From contig BNUU01000009.1 in the NCBI GenBank assembly GCA_025997595.1, positions 1 through 54,406 on the forward strand: a DNA stretch of 54,406 nt. The letters run 5' to 3'. The translations under genes were made by a program, and so were the position numbers. Below, one piece after another: positions 16,883 through 24,687 of the stretch (within the stretch, counting starts at the first letter, position 1; each line of letters begins with the position of its first letter). Under the pieces are notes generated by a model. The model was not told the DNA's origin and searched no databases. It saw nothing but the letters and a program-made list of their open reading frames with translations. The DNA comes from Spirochaetia bacterium. Its GTDB lineage: Bacteria; Spirochaetota; Spirochaetia; Treponematales; Breznakiellaceae.

Positions 16883-16894
16883 CCCTATATAGGG
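16883..16894. promoter_or_regulatory. CCCTATATAGGG palindrome, copy 1
   Basis: A perfect 12-base palindrome directly before a lipoprotein start codon. The same 12 bases occur at 28037-28048 before the ComM-like gene. The TATATA core could double as a -10 box. Confidence 0.4.
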
Positions 16895-16934
16895 CATCAA
16901 CCATGGATTTTGCTTGCATCGACGGGGGAAAATT

Positions 16935-17064
16935 CCGAAGAAAATGAACCACTAACCACACGAAAAACACGAAAGCGGACTACCAAATTTTGTCTTTTTG
17001 TTCGTGGGGTTCGCGTGGTTCGTGGTTAAATTCTTCTTAGGGGTACGCATTTGGCGCCTGGCAC
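16935..17064. mobile_element. Short palindromic element, 130-base copy A
   Basis: Matches 39393-39522 at 125 of 130 positions with no gaps. The centre is an imperfect palindrome from AACCACACGAAAAACACGAA to TTCGCGTGGTTCGTGGTTAA, and the right end carries GTACGCAT and GGCGCCTGGCAC. It has no coding capacity. Near-identity of two copies 22 kb apart implies recent movement or gene conversion by an enzyme encoded elsewhere. Confidence 0.75.
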
Positions 17065-17104
17065 TCTTGTAGATGACAGGCGATATATCGCATACTAATC
17101 ATAT

Positions 17105-18733
17105 ATGAAGAAAAGCCATTCCCGCCGGAATTTGCTGCTTGCCGCTTTTTTCTGTATCGCGGTCGGATCCCTCGTTTCCCAGGAAGGACCCTCCGAAGAG
17201 CCGGATTTTGCGGAGACCCGGCCAAGGCAGCTTATCCGGGACGAACTGACCGTCACCTTTAGCCAGGGGGACATCGAACTGGATTTCCGTAAATCCTATC
17301 TGGCAAGCGAAGCCCAGCTTTTTACCGCCCTCTACGAGGGGCTTTTTACCTACCATCCCTTTACCATGGAACCGATTCCGGGGGCGGCTGAAAAATGGAA
17401 TGTCTCGGAGGACAAAAAAACCTGGACCTTTACCATCCGCGCCAATGCCCGGTACTGGAACGGCGATCCCGTGAAGGCGGCGGATTTCCGAGCCGCATGG
17501 ATTTCCCTGCTGGACCCCAAACGGGAATCCCCCTACTCAAGCCTTTTTGACGTTATTGAGGGCGCCCGGGAATACCGCATGGGCCTGCTGAAGGACAAAG
17601 CCAAGGTCGGCATAGAGATAAATGGGGACAAAACCCTGATCGTCCGCCTTGCCACTCCGGCAAGCTTCTTTCCCAGCATGCTCTGCCATCATTCTTTCAG
17701 CCCCATTCATCCTTCCATGATAGACCGGGATGACTGGTCCGAAACGTCCCCTGTTTCCAACGGCCCCTTTTATATTACCGAGCGGGAAGATGACCGTATT
17801 GTCCTGGTAAAGAACAAACTTTACTGGGACGCCGCCCGGGTAAGCCTTAACCGGCTCATCCTCCGCTATCCTGAAGACGGGGATGAGGCTACGGCGATGT
17901 GGAATTCCGGGGAAGCCCGGTGGGTAGCCGGGGAGGTGAACCTGGAAACCCTGACCGATCGGAGCGGCATCGTGGTAAACCCCATGTTTGCCACCCATTA
18001 CTACTTTATCCGCTCCGCGAAAAAGCCCTGGGACGATCACCGCCTCCGCCGGGCCCTGACCCTGGTCCTCCCCTGGGAGCAGATGCGGGAAGGGCATTAC
18101 CTCCCGGCAAAAACCCTGATTTTCCCCATCTCCGGTTACCCTGAAGTTGAGGGCCTGGAAGCCACCGATGAGGATGAGGCAAAGCGGCTCCTTGCGGAGG
18201 CGGGCTATCCCGGCGGGAAGGGCCTGCCGGAACTGGTGATCCGCCTGACCCCCTCCCAGGACGCCGCCCGGATCGGCGCCCTTATGGCAACATCCTGGAA
18301 GGAAAAGCTGGGGATCCCCATACGGGTCGAGGTAATCCCCTATAACCGGTACTTTGAGGCCCTCAAGGGCGATGATTACGGGGTGGGCTTTTCCACCTGG
18401 ATTGGGGACTTTGCGGACCCCTACACCTTTTTGCAGATGTGGCGCCGGGACTCCAACCTGAACGACGCCCGGTACAACGACGCGGACTACGAAAATTTGA
18501 TGGAAAAATCCATGACCGAAGACGGGAAGGAACGGTGGGCCACCCTGGCGGAGGCGGAAAAGCTCCTCCTCTCCCGGGGCTCGGTGCTGCCCATTTCCTT
18601 TAGCCCCGCCCTCAACATCGTGGACACCGGTGAAATCGAAGGCTGGTATCCCAATGCCCTGGACATCCATCCCTTCAAGTACCTGACCTTTAAAGCCTAC
18701 CGGCCTTTGCCGGGGGTCACTTTAGCTCATTGA
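17105..18733 (+). CDS. Oligopeptide ABC transporter substrate-binding protein, OppA type
   Basis: A family 5 solute-binding protein of 542 residues that would hand peptides or similar ligands to an ABC importer. The leader MKKSHSRRNLLLAAFFCIAVGSLVSQ has a charged start and a hydrophobic core ending at a likely signal peptidase site. SEAQLFTALYEGLFTYHP and AAEKWNVSEDKKTWTFTIR near residues 63-110 are classic for the family, as is the YWNGDPVKAADF loop. No permease or ATPase genes are nearby, so it works with a transporter encoded elsewhere. There is no good ribosome site before the ATG. A palindromic element begins exactly at its stop codon. Confidence 0.9.
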   Translation: MKKSHSRRNLLLAAFFCIAVGSLVSQEGPSEEPDFAETRPRQLIRDELTVTFSQGDIELDFRKSYLASEAQLFTALYEGLFTYHPFTMEPIPGAAEKWNVSEDKKTWTFTIRANARYWNGDPVKAADFRAAWISLLDPKRESPYSSLFDVIEGAREYRMGLLKDKAKVGIEINGDKTLIVRLATPASFFPSMLCHHSFSPIHPSMIDRDDWSETSPVSNGPFYITEREDDRIVLVKNKLYWDAARVSLNRLILRYPEDGDEATAMWNSGEARWVAGEVNLETLTDRSGIVVNPMFATHYYFIRSAKKPWDDHRLRRALTLVLPWEQMREGHYLPAKTLIFPISGYPEVEGLEATDEDEAKRLLAEAGYPGGKGLPELVIRLTPSQDAARIGALMATSWKEKLGIPIRVEVIPYNRYFEALKGDDYGVGFSTWIGDFADPYTFLQMWRRDSNLNDARYNDADYENLMEKSMTEDGKERWATLAEAEKLLLSRGSVLPISFSPALNIVDTGEIEGWYPNALDIHPFKYLTFKAYRPLPGVTLAH

Positions 18734-18869
18734 GCCGGTTCCAAAGATAGAAATTAATTAACCACGAACGACACGAACCCCACGAAAAAAGCACGAAATT
18801 TCGCAAAAATGTTCGTGTGGTTCGTGGTTAAATTCTTCGTGGTTAAATTCTTGATTTTGGAACCGGCTC
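18732..18869. mobile_element. Palindromic element with perfect 14-base terminal inverted repeats
   Basis: GAGCCGGTTCCAAA (18732-18745) and TTTGGAACCGGCTC (18856-18869) are perfect inverted ends. The interior holds the family core TTAACCACGAACGACACGAA with its inverse GTTCGTGTGGTTCGTGGTTAA. The left end overlaps the TGA stop of the oligopeptide-binding gene (18731-18733), and the element fills the gap before the convergent nth gene, where it probably acts as a two-way terminator. Confidence 0.75.
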
Positions 18870-18880
18870 CATTAGTAAAA

Positions 18881-19567
18881 TTATCTTGACTTATCCACAC
18901 CGTTTCGCCGGCAGTACTTGGCAATGACACATTTGGAGCAGAAGGGGCTCACCGGGCGGCAGAGGTTCTGGCCGTAGAGTACCAGGAGGGCGTTGATGCC
19001 CTTCCAGTATTTTTTGGGCAGATCCCGGCGCAGGGCCATTTCGGTTTCCTCGGGATTTTTCGTGCTAATCCAGCCTGCGCGGTTACAGATCCGGTGAACA
19101 TGAACATCCACGCAGATGCCGGGCAGATCAAAGGCTTCGATGAGTACCAGATTCGCCGTTTTCCGGCCAACCCCGGGGAGGGCCAGCAGGGCATCCATGT
19201 CGGCGGGGACCTGGCCGCCGTATTCATCCAAAAGAATTGCGGCGATTTTTTTAAGGCTGGCCGCCTTGGTCCGGTAAAACCCCGCCGGGTAGGCAAGGCG
19301 GGCAACTTCTTCCTCCGCCATGCGGCTCATCTCCGCCGGCCCCTTCGCCTTTTCCAGGAGCCGCCTTGAGGTGACCAGGGTAACCTCATCCTTGGTGCGT
19401 AAACTGAGGATTGTGGAAACCAGAACGGCCCAAGCATCACGGTGGTACTTTTCCGCCACGGTGGTCACCGAAGGGTCCTCCAGATTGGTCCGCCAGGATT
19501 CCAGGGCGGTGAGGATTTTGTCCCAGGCGGCCTGGCGTCCGGGGCCTTTTTCGTTTTTTTCGCTCAA
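18881..19567 (-). CDS. nth: Endonuclease III
   Basis: DNA glycosylase/AP lyase that removes oxidised pyrimidines in base excision repair. The 228-residue protein has the helix-hairpin-helix LLALPGVGRKTANLVL, whose lysine is catalytic, the aspartate in CVDVHVHRI, and a complete 4Fe-4S ligand set CRPVSPFCSKCVIAKYC (C-x6-C-x2-C-x5-C). The start is taken as TTG at 19567: it overlaps the ispF stop as TTGA, GGGAG lies upstream, and a longer in-frame extension would run back into ispF with non-homologous arginine/glycine-rich sequence. It is the last gene of the carD-ispD-ispF-nth unit. Confidence 0.93.
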   Translation of the reverse strand: MSEKNEKGPGRQAAWDKILTALESWRTNLEDPSVTTVAEKYHRDAWAVLVSTILSLRTKDEVTLVTSRRLLEKAKGPAEMSRMAEEEVARLAYPAGFYRTKAASLKKIAAILLDEYGGQVPADMDALLALPGVGRKTANLVLIEAFDLPGICVDVHVHRICNRAGWISTKNPEETEMALRRDLPKKYWKGINALLVLYGQNLCRPVSPFCSKCVIAKYCRRNGVDKSR

Positions 19568-20052
19568 TTTGTGCTCCCCTGTTTTTCCAGCAGGCAGACC
19601 GCTTCGGCATCCACCGCCGCGCCTTCCCCGATGGGCCCCAGGCCCTCGGCGGTTTTGCCCTTTACGAAGATCGCTTCCAGGGGCGCTTCCAGGGCGGCGG
19701 CAAGGGCGGCGCGGATGCACTCCCGGCAGGGGATGAGCCTGGGCCTTTCGCAGGTGACCACAGAGTCCAGGTTCACCACATGCCAGCCCTGTTCTTTGAC
19801 TTTACCGAAGGCGATTCGCAAAAGTTCCATGGAATCCGCATCCTTCCACCTTGGGTCCGAAGGGGGAAAAAGGGCGCCGATGTCCCCCAGGCCGGCGGCT
19901 CCCAGAACGGCGTCGGTCACCGCATGGGCCAGCACATCCCCATCGGAATGCCCCAGTTCCCCCCGGTCCGCTTCAAGTTCCACCCCGGCCAAAAGGAAGC
20001 GCCGCCCCTGAACCAGGCGGTGCAAATCCCGCCCCAGGCCTATTCGTATCAT
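19564..20052 (-). CDS. ispF: 2-C-methyl-D-erythritol 2,4-cyclodiphosphate synthase
   Basis: Closes the cyclodiphosphate ring in the non-mevalonate isoprenoid pathway. The 162-residue protein starts MIRIGLGRDLHRL, where Asp and His bind the metal, followed by GHSDGDVLAHAVTDAVLGAA with the third ligand histidine and the LGDIGALFP loop. Length is normal. The ATG at 20052 was chosen from family alignment; the frame stays open upstream but that part overlaps ispD. It follows ispD by 25 bases and overlaps nth by four. Confidence 0.95.
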   Translation of the reverse strand: MIRIGLGRDLHRLVQGRRFLLAGVELEADRGELGHSDGDVLAHAVTDAVLGAAGLGDIGALFPPSDPRWKDADSMELLRIAFGKVKEQGWHVVNLDSVVTCERPRLIPCRECIRAALAAALEAPLEAIFVKGKTAEGLGPIGEGAAVDAEAVCLLEKQGSTN

Positions 20053-20077
20053 AGCAACTCCTTTTTTTAACCCTTCA

Positions 20078-20860
20078 TTAAAGCAGATCATCGGGATAGG
20101 TGATTTTCCGGTTTTCCGGGGAACCTGGGACCACCGCCACGGGACCGCAGAATTCGCCCCAGACTTCGGCGTCGTCGGTGTAGTCAAAACTTTCGCGGAG
20201 TTCCCGTTCGGCGGCCTTTTCGTGGGCATGGAGGATCTCCGGGAAGGCGAAGGCCTGGGGGGTCTGGGCTGCGCCGATGTCGGCCCGGCGGAGGTGGCGC
20301 CTGACGAAGCCGTCTTCGCCAATTTCCTTGGGGGTTTCCAAAAGGGGCAGCAGGGGAACCACAGCCCTATGTTTTTGGACTGCGGCGATAACCCTTTCGA
20401 TTAAAAAATGGTCCGCCCAGGGCCGGGCGCCGTCGTGGATAAGCACCCAGTCGGGCTTATAAGCGGCAAGGAAGGAAAGGGCGTGATGCACCGAGGAACG
20501 CCGGGTAGGGCCGCCGGGGACAAAGCGGATTCGGGACTCCCCGCCGGATGCAAGAAACCGGGGGGGGATCGCGTTACGGGCGGCCGGTTCACCATCCATG
20601 GGGACGGTGATAACGATGGTTTTTATTTCGGGAAAGGCTGAAAAGGCGATAAGGGACGCCCCCAGCACCGTGAGGGGCCTGCCGTCAAGGTCAAGGATAT
20701 CCGGCCCAAGCGGAAGGTACTCTTTTTTTATCCCGCCGCCGGTTCTGCCGGTGTTCATGCGGGAGGATGAACCCCCTGCGGTGATAATGGCCGCCAAGGC
20801 GGCTTGCGCTAAAGCGGCTTGCGCCAGGGCGGCCTGGGCAGGTGCGTATTCGGCGCCCAT
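20078..20860 (-). CDS. ispD: 2-C-methyl-D-erythritol 4-phosphate cytidylyltransferase
   Basis: Transfers CMP to methylerythritol phosphate, the step before IspE in the isoprenoid pathway. Of 260 residues, the nucleotide-binding start is AAIITAGGSSSRM at about 23-35 with KKEYLPLG following; GPTRRSSVHHAL, LIHDGARPW and GAAQTPQAF are further family motifs. Unusually, an alanine-rich tail precedes the catalytic start: the unit AQAAL is repeated three times (residues about 8-22), from a 15-base tandem repeat. It could be real or the true start could lie further in. The gene starts six bases after carD. Confidence 0.93.
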   Translation of the reverse strand: MGAEYAPAQAALAQAALAQAALAAIITAGGSSSRMNTGRTGGGIKKEYLPLGPDILDLDGRPLTVLGASLIAFSAFPEIKTIVITVPMDGEPAARNAIPPRFLASGGESRIRFVPGGPTRRSSVHHALSFLAAYKPDWVLIHDGARPWADHFLIERVIAAVQKHRAVVPLLPLLETPKEIGEDGFVRRHLRRADIGAAQTPQAFAFPEILHAHEKAAERELRESFDYTDDAEVWGEFCGPVAVVPGSPENRKITYPDDLL

Positions 20861-20866
20861 AAAAAG

Positions 20867-21367
20867 CTATTTGGACTCCAGGCGGGTAAAGATCAGATTT
20901 TCTACTTCTTCACGGGTTTTATGGAGGGAATAGGAGACCTCGTCTTCCAGAAGCTTGAGGGCCGAATCGTAGAGCTTCCGTTCCAGGATGGGCAGCTCCT
21001 TTACCTTGCTCCGGTGGTAGAGGGAGCGGACGATGCTGGCGATATCGGTGACGCTGCCCTTTTTCAGGAGGTCCAGGTTCATCTGGTAGCGCAGCTTCCA
21101 GTCCGAGGGGATGGGCTCATAATCTTCGCTGATAAGTTCCAGCGCCCGCTGGGCTTCTTCCCTGGGAACAATGGCGCGAATCCCCAGCCCTTCGGCCTTC
21201 TCCACCGGAACCATGATGGTCATATCCGTTACTTCAAGGTAAATGACATAATAAGAAACCTTTTCGTTCTTAAAGTCCTTTTCCTCAATGGCATTAATGA
21301 TGCCTACCCCCTGGCTGGGATACACCACCTTTTGATTGACCTGGAAACCCTTCACCGTTTTACTCAT
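20867..21367 (-). CDS. CarD-family transcriptional regulator
   Basis: CarD-type proteins bind the RNA polymerase beta subunit and stabilise open promoter complexes. The 166-residue protein has the N-terminal Tudor-like RNA-polymerase-interaction domain (QVNQKVVYPSQGVGIINAIE, residues 10-29) and the helical C-terminal DNA-binding part. Length is typical. It leads the carD-ispD-ispF-nth unit, which ties this global regulator to isoprenoid synthesis and repair; the same linkage is known to me in treponemes. The divergent ABC exporter starts only 86 bases away, so promoters must overlap. Confidence 0.92.
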   Translation of the reverse strand: MSKTVKGFQVNQKVVYPSQGVGIINAIEEKDFKNEKVSYYVIYLEVTDMTIMVPVEKAEGLGIRAIVPREEAQRALELISEDYEPIPSDWKLRYQMNLDLLKKGSVTDIASIVRSLYHRSKVKELPILERKLYDSALKLLEDEVSYSLHKTREEVENLIFTRLESK

Positions 21368-21453
21368 AGCAATAATATACTACAAAAAAAGAGATTTGTG
21401 AATGGCTCTGTCTGTTCCCTAGTCAGTCCGGTGTAGGGTATAGTATAGGCAAG

Positions 21454-23205
21454 ATGACCATAAACAATTTTACCAGCCGCTCCGTTTTACGGATCTTCGC
21501 CGGGTATTACCGGCCCCACTGGAAGCTCTTTGGGGCGGATATGCTCTGTGCATCCCTTATCTCCGCCGTGGACCTGGCCTTTCCCATGATGACCAAGTAC
21601 ACGATTGAAAAGCTCCTCCCCGGAGAACTCTACCGGTTCTTCTTCATCATGATTTTCCTGATGGTCGGTATCTATGTGCTCCGCATGGGTTTTACCTATT
21701 TTGTCACCTACTGGGGACACAGCGTAGGGGCCTACATCGAGGCGGATATGCGGCGGGACCTTTTCAACCACCTGCAGGCCCTGTCATTTTCATTTTACGA
21801 CGACAACCGCACCGGGCAGATCATGTCACGGGTTACCACGGATCTTTTTGAAGTGACCGAACTTTCCCACCACGGTCCGGAGGATCTTTTCATATCATTC
21901 CTGACCCTCTTTGGTTCCTTCATCCTGGTGTTCACCATCAGTTGGGAAATGGCCCTGGTGCTGATCATTGCGGTCCCCCTGATGCTGGCCATCACCCTCC
22001 TGTCCCGGCAGAGTATGCGGCAGGCGTCACGAAAGGTAAAGGAGCGGACCGCAGAAATAAACGCCTCCCTGGAATCGAGCATCTCCGGGGCGCGGGTGGC
22101 CAAGGCTTTTACCAACGAAGATTACGAAACCAGCAAGTTCAAGGGTGGGAACGAAAATTTCAAGTCCGCAAAAAAAATGTTTTATAAAACCATGGCGGGT
22201 TTTCACAGTAAAGTTGAACTGATGACCAACCTTCTTACGGTGGTGATCATCGCCGCCGGCGGTTTTTTAATTATGCGAAACAGGATGACCCTGGCTGAAC
22301 TTATCGCCTGCAATCTTTTTGTAAACGCCTTTTTACAGCCCGTGAGACGGCTCCAGAATTTTGTCGAGCAGTTCACCACCGGCATGGCCGGGTTCAACCG
22401 TTTCGTAGAGATCATGCGGATTCAGCCTGATATTACCGACAAACCCGGCGCCGTCGTTCTGGATAATATCCAGGGTAATATCACCTATAAGGATGTAAGT
22501 TTTGCCTATAATCACGAAGTAACGGTTCTACGGAATATCAACCTTACGGTTCCTGCGGGCAGCACCGTTGCGCTGGTCGGCCCCTCGGGGGGCGGCAAGA
22601 CCACCCTCTGCCACCTGCTCCCCCGGTTTTACGAAATCCGGGAAGGCAGCATTACTATCGACGGCCACGACATCCGGGACGTAACCGTAGAATCACTGCG
22701 GAGGAACATCGGTATCGTGCAGCAGGATGTGTTTCTTTTCGCGGGGACGATAAAAGAAAACATCGGCTACGGCAGAATCGGCGCCACCGACGAAGAAATC
22801 GTCGAAGCGGCAAAGCGGGCGGAGATCCACGAGGATATCAGCAAAATGCCCCAGGGCTATGACACCCTGGTGGGTGAACGGGGGATAACCCTTTCCGGCG
22901 GCCAGAAACAGCGGGTAAGCATTGCCCGTATCTTCCTCAAAAACCCACCCATTCTGATTCTGGACGAGGCCACATCGGCGCTGGATTCCGCAACGGAACT
23001 TAAAATCCAGCGCGCCCTGGAAGAACTCTCCCGGGGCCGCACCACACTGATCATCGCCCACCGGCTCTCCACCATCCGCAGTGCGGATCGCATCGTGGTA
23101 ATCGACGACGAAGGCATACGTCAGGAAGGTACCCACGAGGAACTGCTCCGCCGGGGCGGGCTTTATGCGGAACTTCACGGGGCGCAGTTTAATACGCCGG
23201 CATAA
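21454..23205 (+). CDS. ABC exporter, fused membrane and ATPase domains (MsbA/MdlB type)
   Basis: A half-transporter of 583 residues that should work as a dimer to export lipids, peptides or drugs. Residues 1-310 hold six membrane segments and the coupling segments of the type I exporter fold. The ATPase half has Walker A GPSGGGKTT near residue 374, the Q-loop at IVQQDVFLFAG, signature LSGGQKQR, Walker B ILILDEATSALD and the switch histidine in IIAHRLSTI. All catalytic residues are intact. The cargo cannot be inferred. The stop codon lies in the left arm of a long hairpin. Confidence 0.93.
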   Translation: MTINNFTSRSVLRIFAGYYRPHWKLFGADMLCASLISAVDLAFPMMTKYTIEKLLPGELYRFFFIMIFLMVGIYVLRMGFTYFVTYWGHSVGAYIEADMRRDLFNHLQALSFSFYDDNRTGQIMSRVTTDLFEVTELSHHGPEDLFISFLTLFGSFILVFTISWEMALVLIIAVPLMLAITLLSRQSMRQASRKVKERTAEINASLESSISGARVAKAFTNEDYETSKFKGGNENFKSAKKMFYKTMAGFHSKVELMTNLLTVVIIAAGGFLIMRNRMTLAELIACNLFVNAFLQPVRRLQNFVEQFTTGMAGFNRFVEIMRIQPDITDKPGAVVLDNIQGNITYKDVSFAYNHEVTVLRNINLTVPAGSTVALVGPSGGGKTTLCHLLPRFYEIREGSITIDGHDIRDVTVESLRRNIGIVQQDVFLFAGTIKENIGYGRIGATDEEIVEAAKRAEIHEDISKMPQGYDTLVGERGITLSGGQKQRVSIARIFLKNPPILILDEATSALDSATELKIQRALEELSRGRTTLIIAHRLSTIRSADRIVVIDDEGIRQEGTHEELLRRGGLYAELHGAQFNTPA

Positions 23206-23253
23206 GGGGCGGGCGGGCATGCCGGGAGGTAAAGCCCTTCCCCCTTTATGCCG
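23198..23253. terminator. Hairpin behind the ABC exporter gene
   Basis: CGGCATAAGGGG (23198-23209) pairs with the complementary arm ending at TTATGCCG (23253) with a one-base bulge; the stop codon TAA lies in the left arm. GGCATAAGGG then occurs once more, directly before the small gene that follows, so the arm sequence is present three times in 80 bases. A T-run is lacking, so it may stabilise RNA rather than terminate. Confidence 0.45.
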
Positions 23254-23281
23254 ATATGTTATGGCATAAGGGAGACATCTA

Positions 23282-23431
23282 ATGCAAGTACAGATTGCCG
23301 AACAAAAAGAAAGAGATATTTCGATACATATAAAAACCCGTCCCAACTACTGCGCGATCCTGTCCCTGGCCCTGTCCGCAGCCATACTGCTGGGCATGCT
23401 GGCCGTTGAATGGCTGCCCTATCAATTGTAG
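23282..23431 (+). CDS. Small single-span membrane protein (49 residues)
   Basis: An open frame of 49 residues with ATG at 23282 and a GGGAG ribosome site eight bases before it. Residues 1-26 are polar and charged (MQVQIAEQKERDISIHIKTR), and residues about 27-43 (YCAILSLALSAAILLGMLAV) form one hydrophobic span, followed by a short tail ending PYQL. It sits between the ABC exporter and the FliG homologue on the same strand. I do not recognise a family. The good ribosome site and clean topology suggest it is translated, but conservation cannot be tested here. Confidence 0.55.
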   Translation: MQVQIAEQKERDISIHIKTRPNYCAILSLALSAAILLGMLAVEWLPYQL

Positions 23432-23481
23432 CCTTCATGGGCTTCATGGACTAATCCCGTAAAATAGCGTACCTTATACTC

Positions 23482-24687
23482 ATGGAAAAACCCGAATCCC
23501 CTGGCCCATTGCGCCAAGGGGTGGCGGCATATCAGCAGACTCTGAAAAAAAAGGACGCCGCCGACCCGGAGCCTCCCGGGCTGGTGAAGGTGCCGAAGTT
23601 CCCAAAAACACCGGCGCCCTCAAAGCCGGGGCTGGGGAAAATTCCCGCAACAGTTACCCGTGAAACCGGTGACGGTCCTGCATCCGGAGATTCAAAATAC
23701 CGCCGGGTTGCCAAATTCCTCATCCTCATCGGCGGGGATGAGGCTTCCAAAATTCTTTCCCACCTTGAGCCGGATCAGGTTGAGGCGATCTCAAGGGAAA
23801 TTGCCTCCATCAAAGGTATTACCACGGAAGAGGGGGAGGCGATCCTCGGTGAATTCCGGTCCCTGCTTGCCTCGTCCTATGCGTATTCCGGCTCCGCCGC
23901 CGGGGGTGTGGAAGCGGCCCGGCGGCTTTTGTACGCCGCCTTTGGCCCGGAAAAGGGGGAGGCCCTCCTCAACAAATCGGTCCCGGATTCACGGGAAAAT
24001 CCCTTTGGTTTTCTGGAGGACTTTTCCGGGGATCAGGTTGTGCTCCTCTTAAAAGAAGAAGCCCCCTCCACTGTGGCGCTGATCCTCTCCCGTCTGCCCC
24101 CGAAATTTTCCGCCGCAGTGCTGGCCCGTACCACCGGGGGCCGCAAGCTCGAAATTGTCCGCCGCATCGCCAAGCTGGATCAGGTTGCCCCGGAGGTGCT
24201 GGAGCGGGTTGCCTCGGCCCTCAGGGAAAAGGCCCGGCACATCGGCGGCGCAGGGGCGACCGTGGATGTGGACGGTATGAGCGCCCTGGCGGAAATCCTG
24301 AAAGCCGGGGACTATTCCTTTGGGGACCGGCTCCTCAATGAGCTTGAGGAGGACAACCCTGATTTGGGCCATAGTTTAAAGGAACGGCTCTACACCCTGG
24401 ATGATGTGTTGAACGCCGAGGACAAGCCCCTGCAGGAAAAACTCAGAAGTATGTCCGACCATGATATTGCCCTGCTCCTCAAGGGAAAGGCCCCCGCCTT
24501 TGCCGAAAAACTGCTTTCCAACGTGTCCGGCCAGCGGCGCGCCCTCATCCGGGAGGAGGGGGAGATCATGGGGGCGGTTCCCCGGAAAGAGGTTGATGAG
24601 GCGTCCCGTGATTTTCTTGCCTGGTTCCGCCTGAACCGCGAAAACGGCAGTATCTTATTACTTTCAGATGAGGATTTAGTGCAGTGA
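23482..24687 (+). CDS. Flagellar motor switch protein FliG homologue (spirochaete FliG1 type)
   Basis: FliG couples the flagellar rotor to stators. This 401-residue version has a proline/lysine-rich N-terminal extension of about 70 residues, then the middle and C-terminal FliG domains: ILSHLEPDQVEAISREIASI near 95 and the torque region SDHDIALLLKG ... EEGEIMGAVPRKEVDEA at about 325-375. Spirochaetes have two FliG proteins; the extension and the location away from the main motility operon suggest the non-canonical FliG1. The motif EHPQ of the standard armadillo domain is not seen and the middle region is diverged, so a changed rotor role is likely. It overlaps the protease gene by four bases (GTGA). 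Confidence 0.85.
   Translation: MEKPESPGPLRQGVAAYQQTLKKKDAADPEPPGLVKVPKFPKTPAPSKPGLGKIPATVTRETGDGPASGDSKYRRVAKFLILIGGDEASKILSHLEPDQVEAISREIASIKGITTEEGEAILGEFRSLLASSYAYSGSAAGGVEAARRLLYAAFGPEKGEALLNKSVPDSRENPFGFLEDFSGDQVVLLLKEEAPSTVALILSRLPPKFSAAVLARTTGGRKLEIVRRIAKLDQVAPEVLERVASALREKARHIGGAGATVDVDGMSALAEILKAGDYSFGDRLLNELEEDNPDLGHSLKERLYTLDDVLNAEDKPLQEKLRSMSDHDIALLLKGKAPAFAEKLLSNVSGQRRALIREEGEIMGAVPRKEVDEASRDFLAWFRLNRENGSILLLSDEDLVQ

Noticed and set aside
16935..17064. Repeats considered as CRISPR
   Set aside because: Copies are dispersed singly over the window with unequal lengths and no regular spacers; no cas gene is present.
17537..18670. Open frame of 377 codons opposite the oligopeptide-binding gene
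   Set aside because: Composition is typical of an antisense shadow, and the sense strand encodes a clear binding protein with a signal peptide.
19568..19720. N-terminal extension of endonuclease III
   Set aside because: The 51 extra codons overlap ispF and give arginine/glycine-rich sequence; the TTG at 19567 with a ribosome site fits the family start.
19564..20860. IspD and IspF as one fused bifunctional protein
   Set aside because: There is a stop codon at 20078 and a separate start at 20052 in another frame with a 25-base gap, so they are two genes here.
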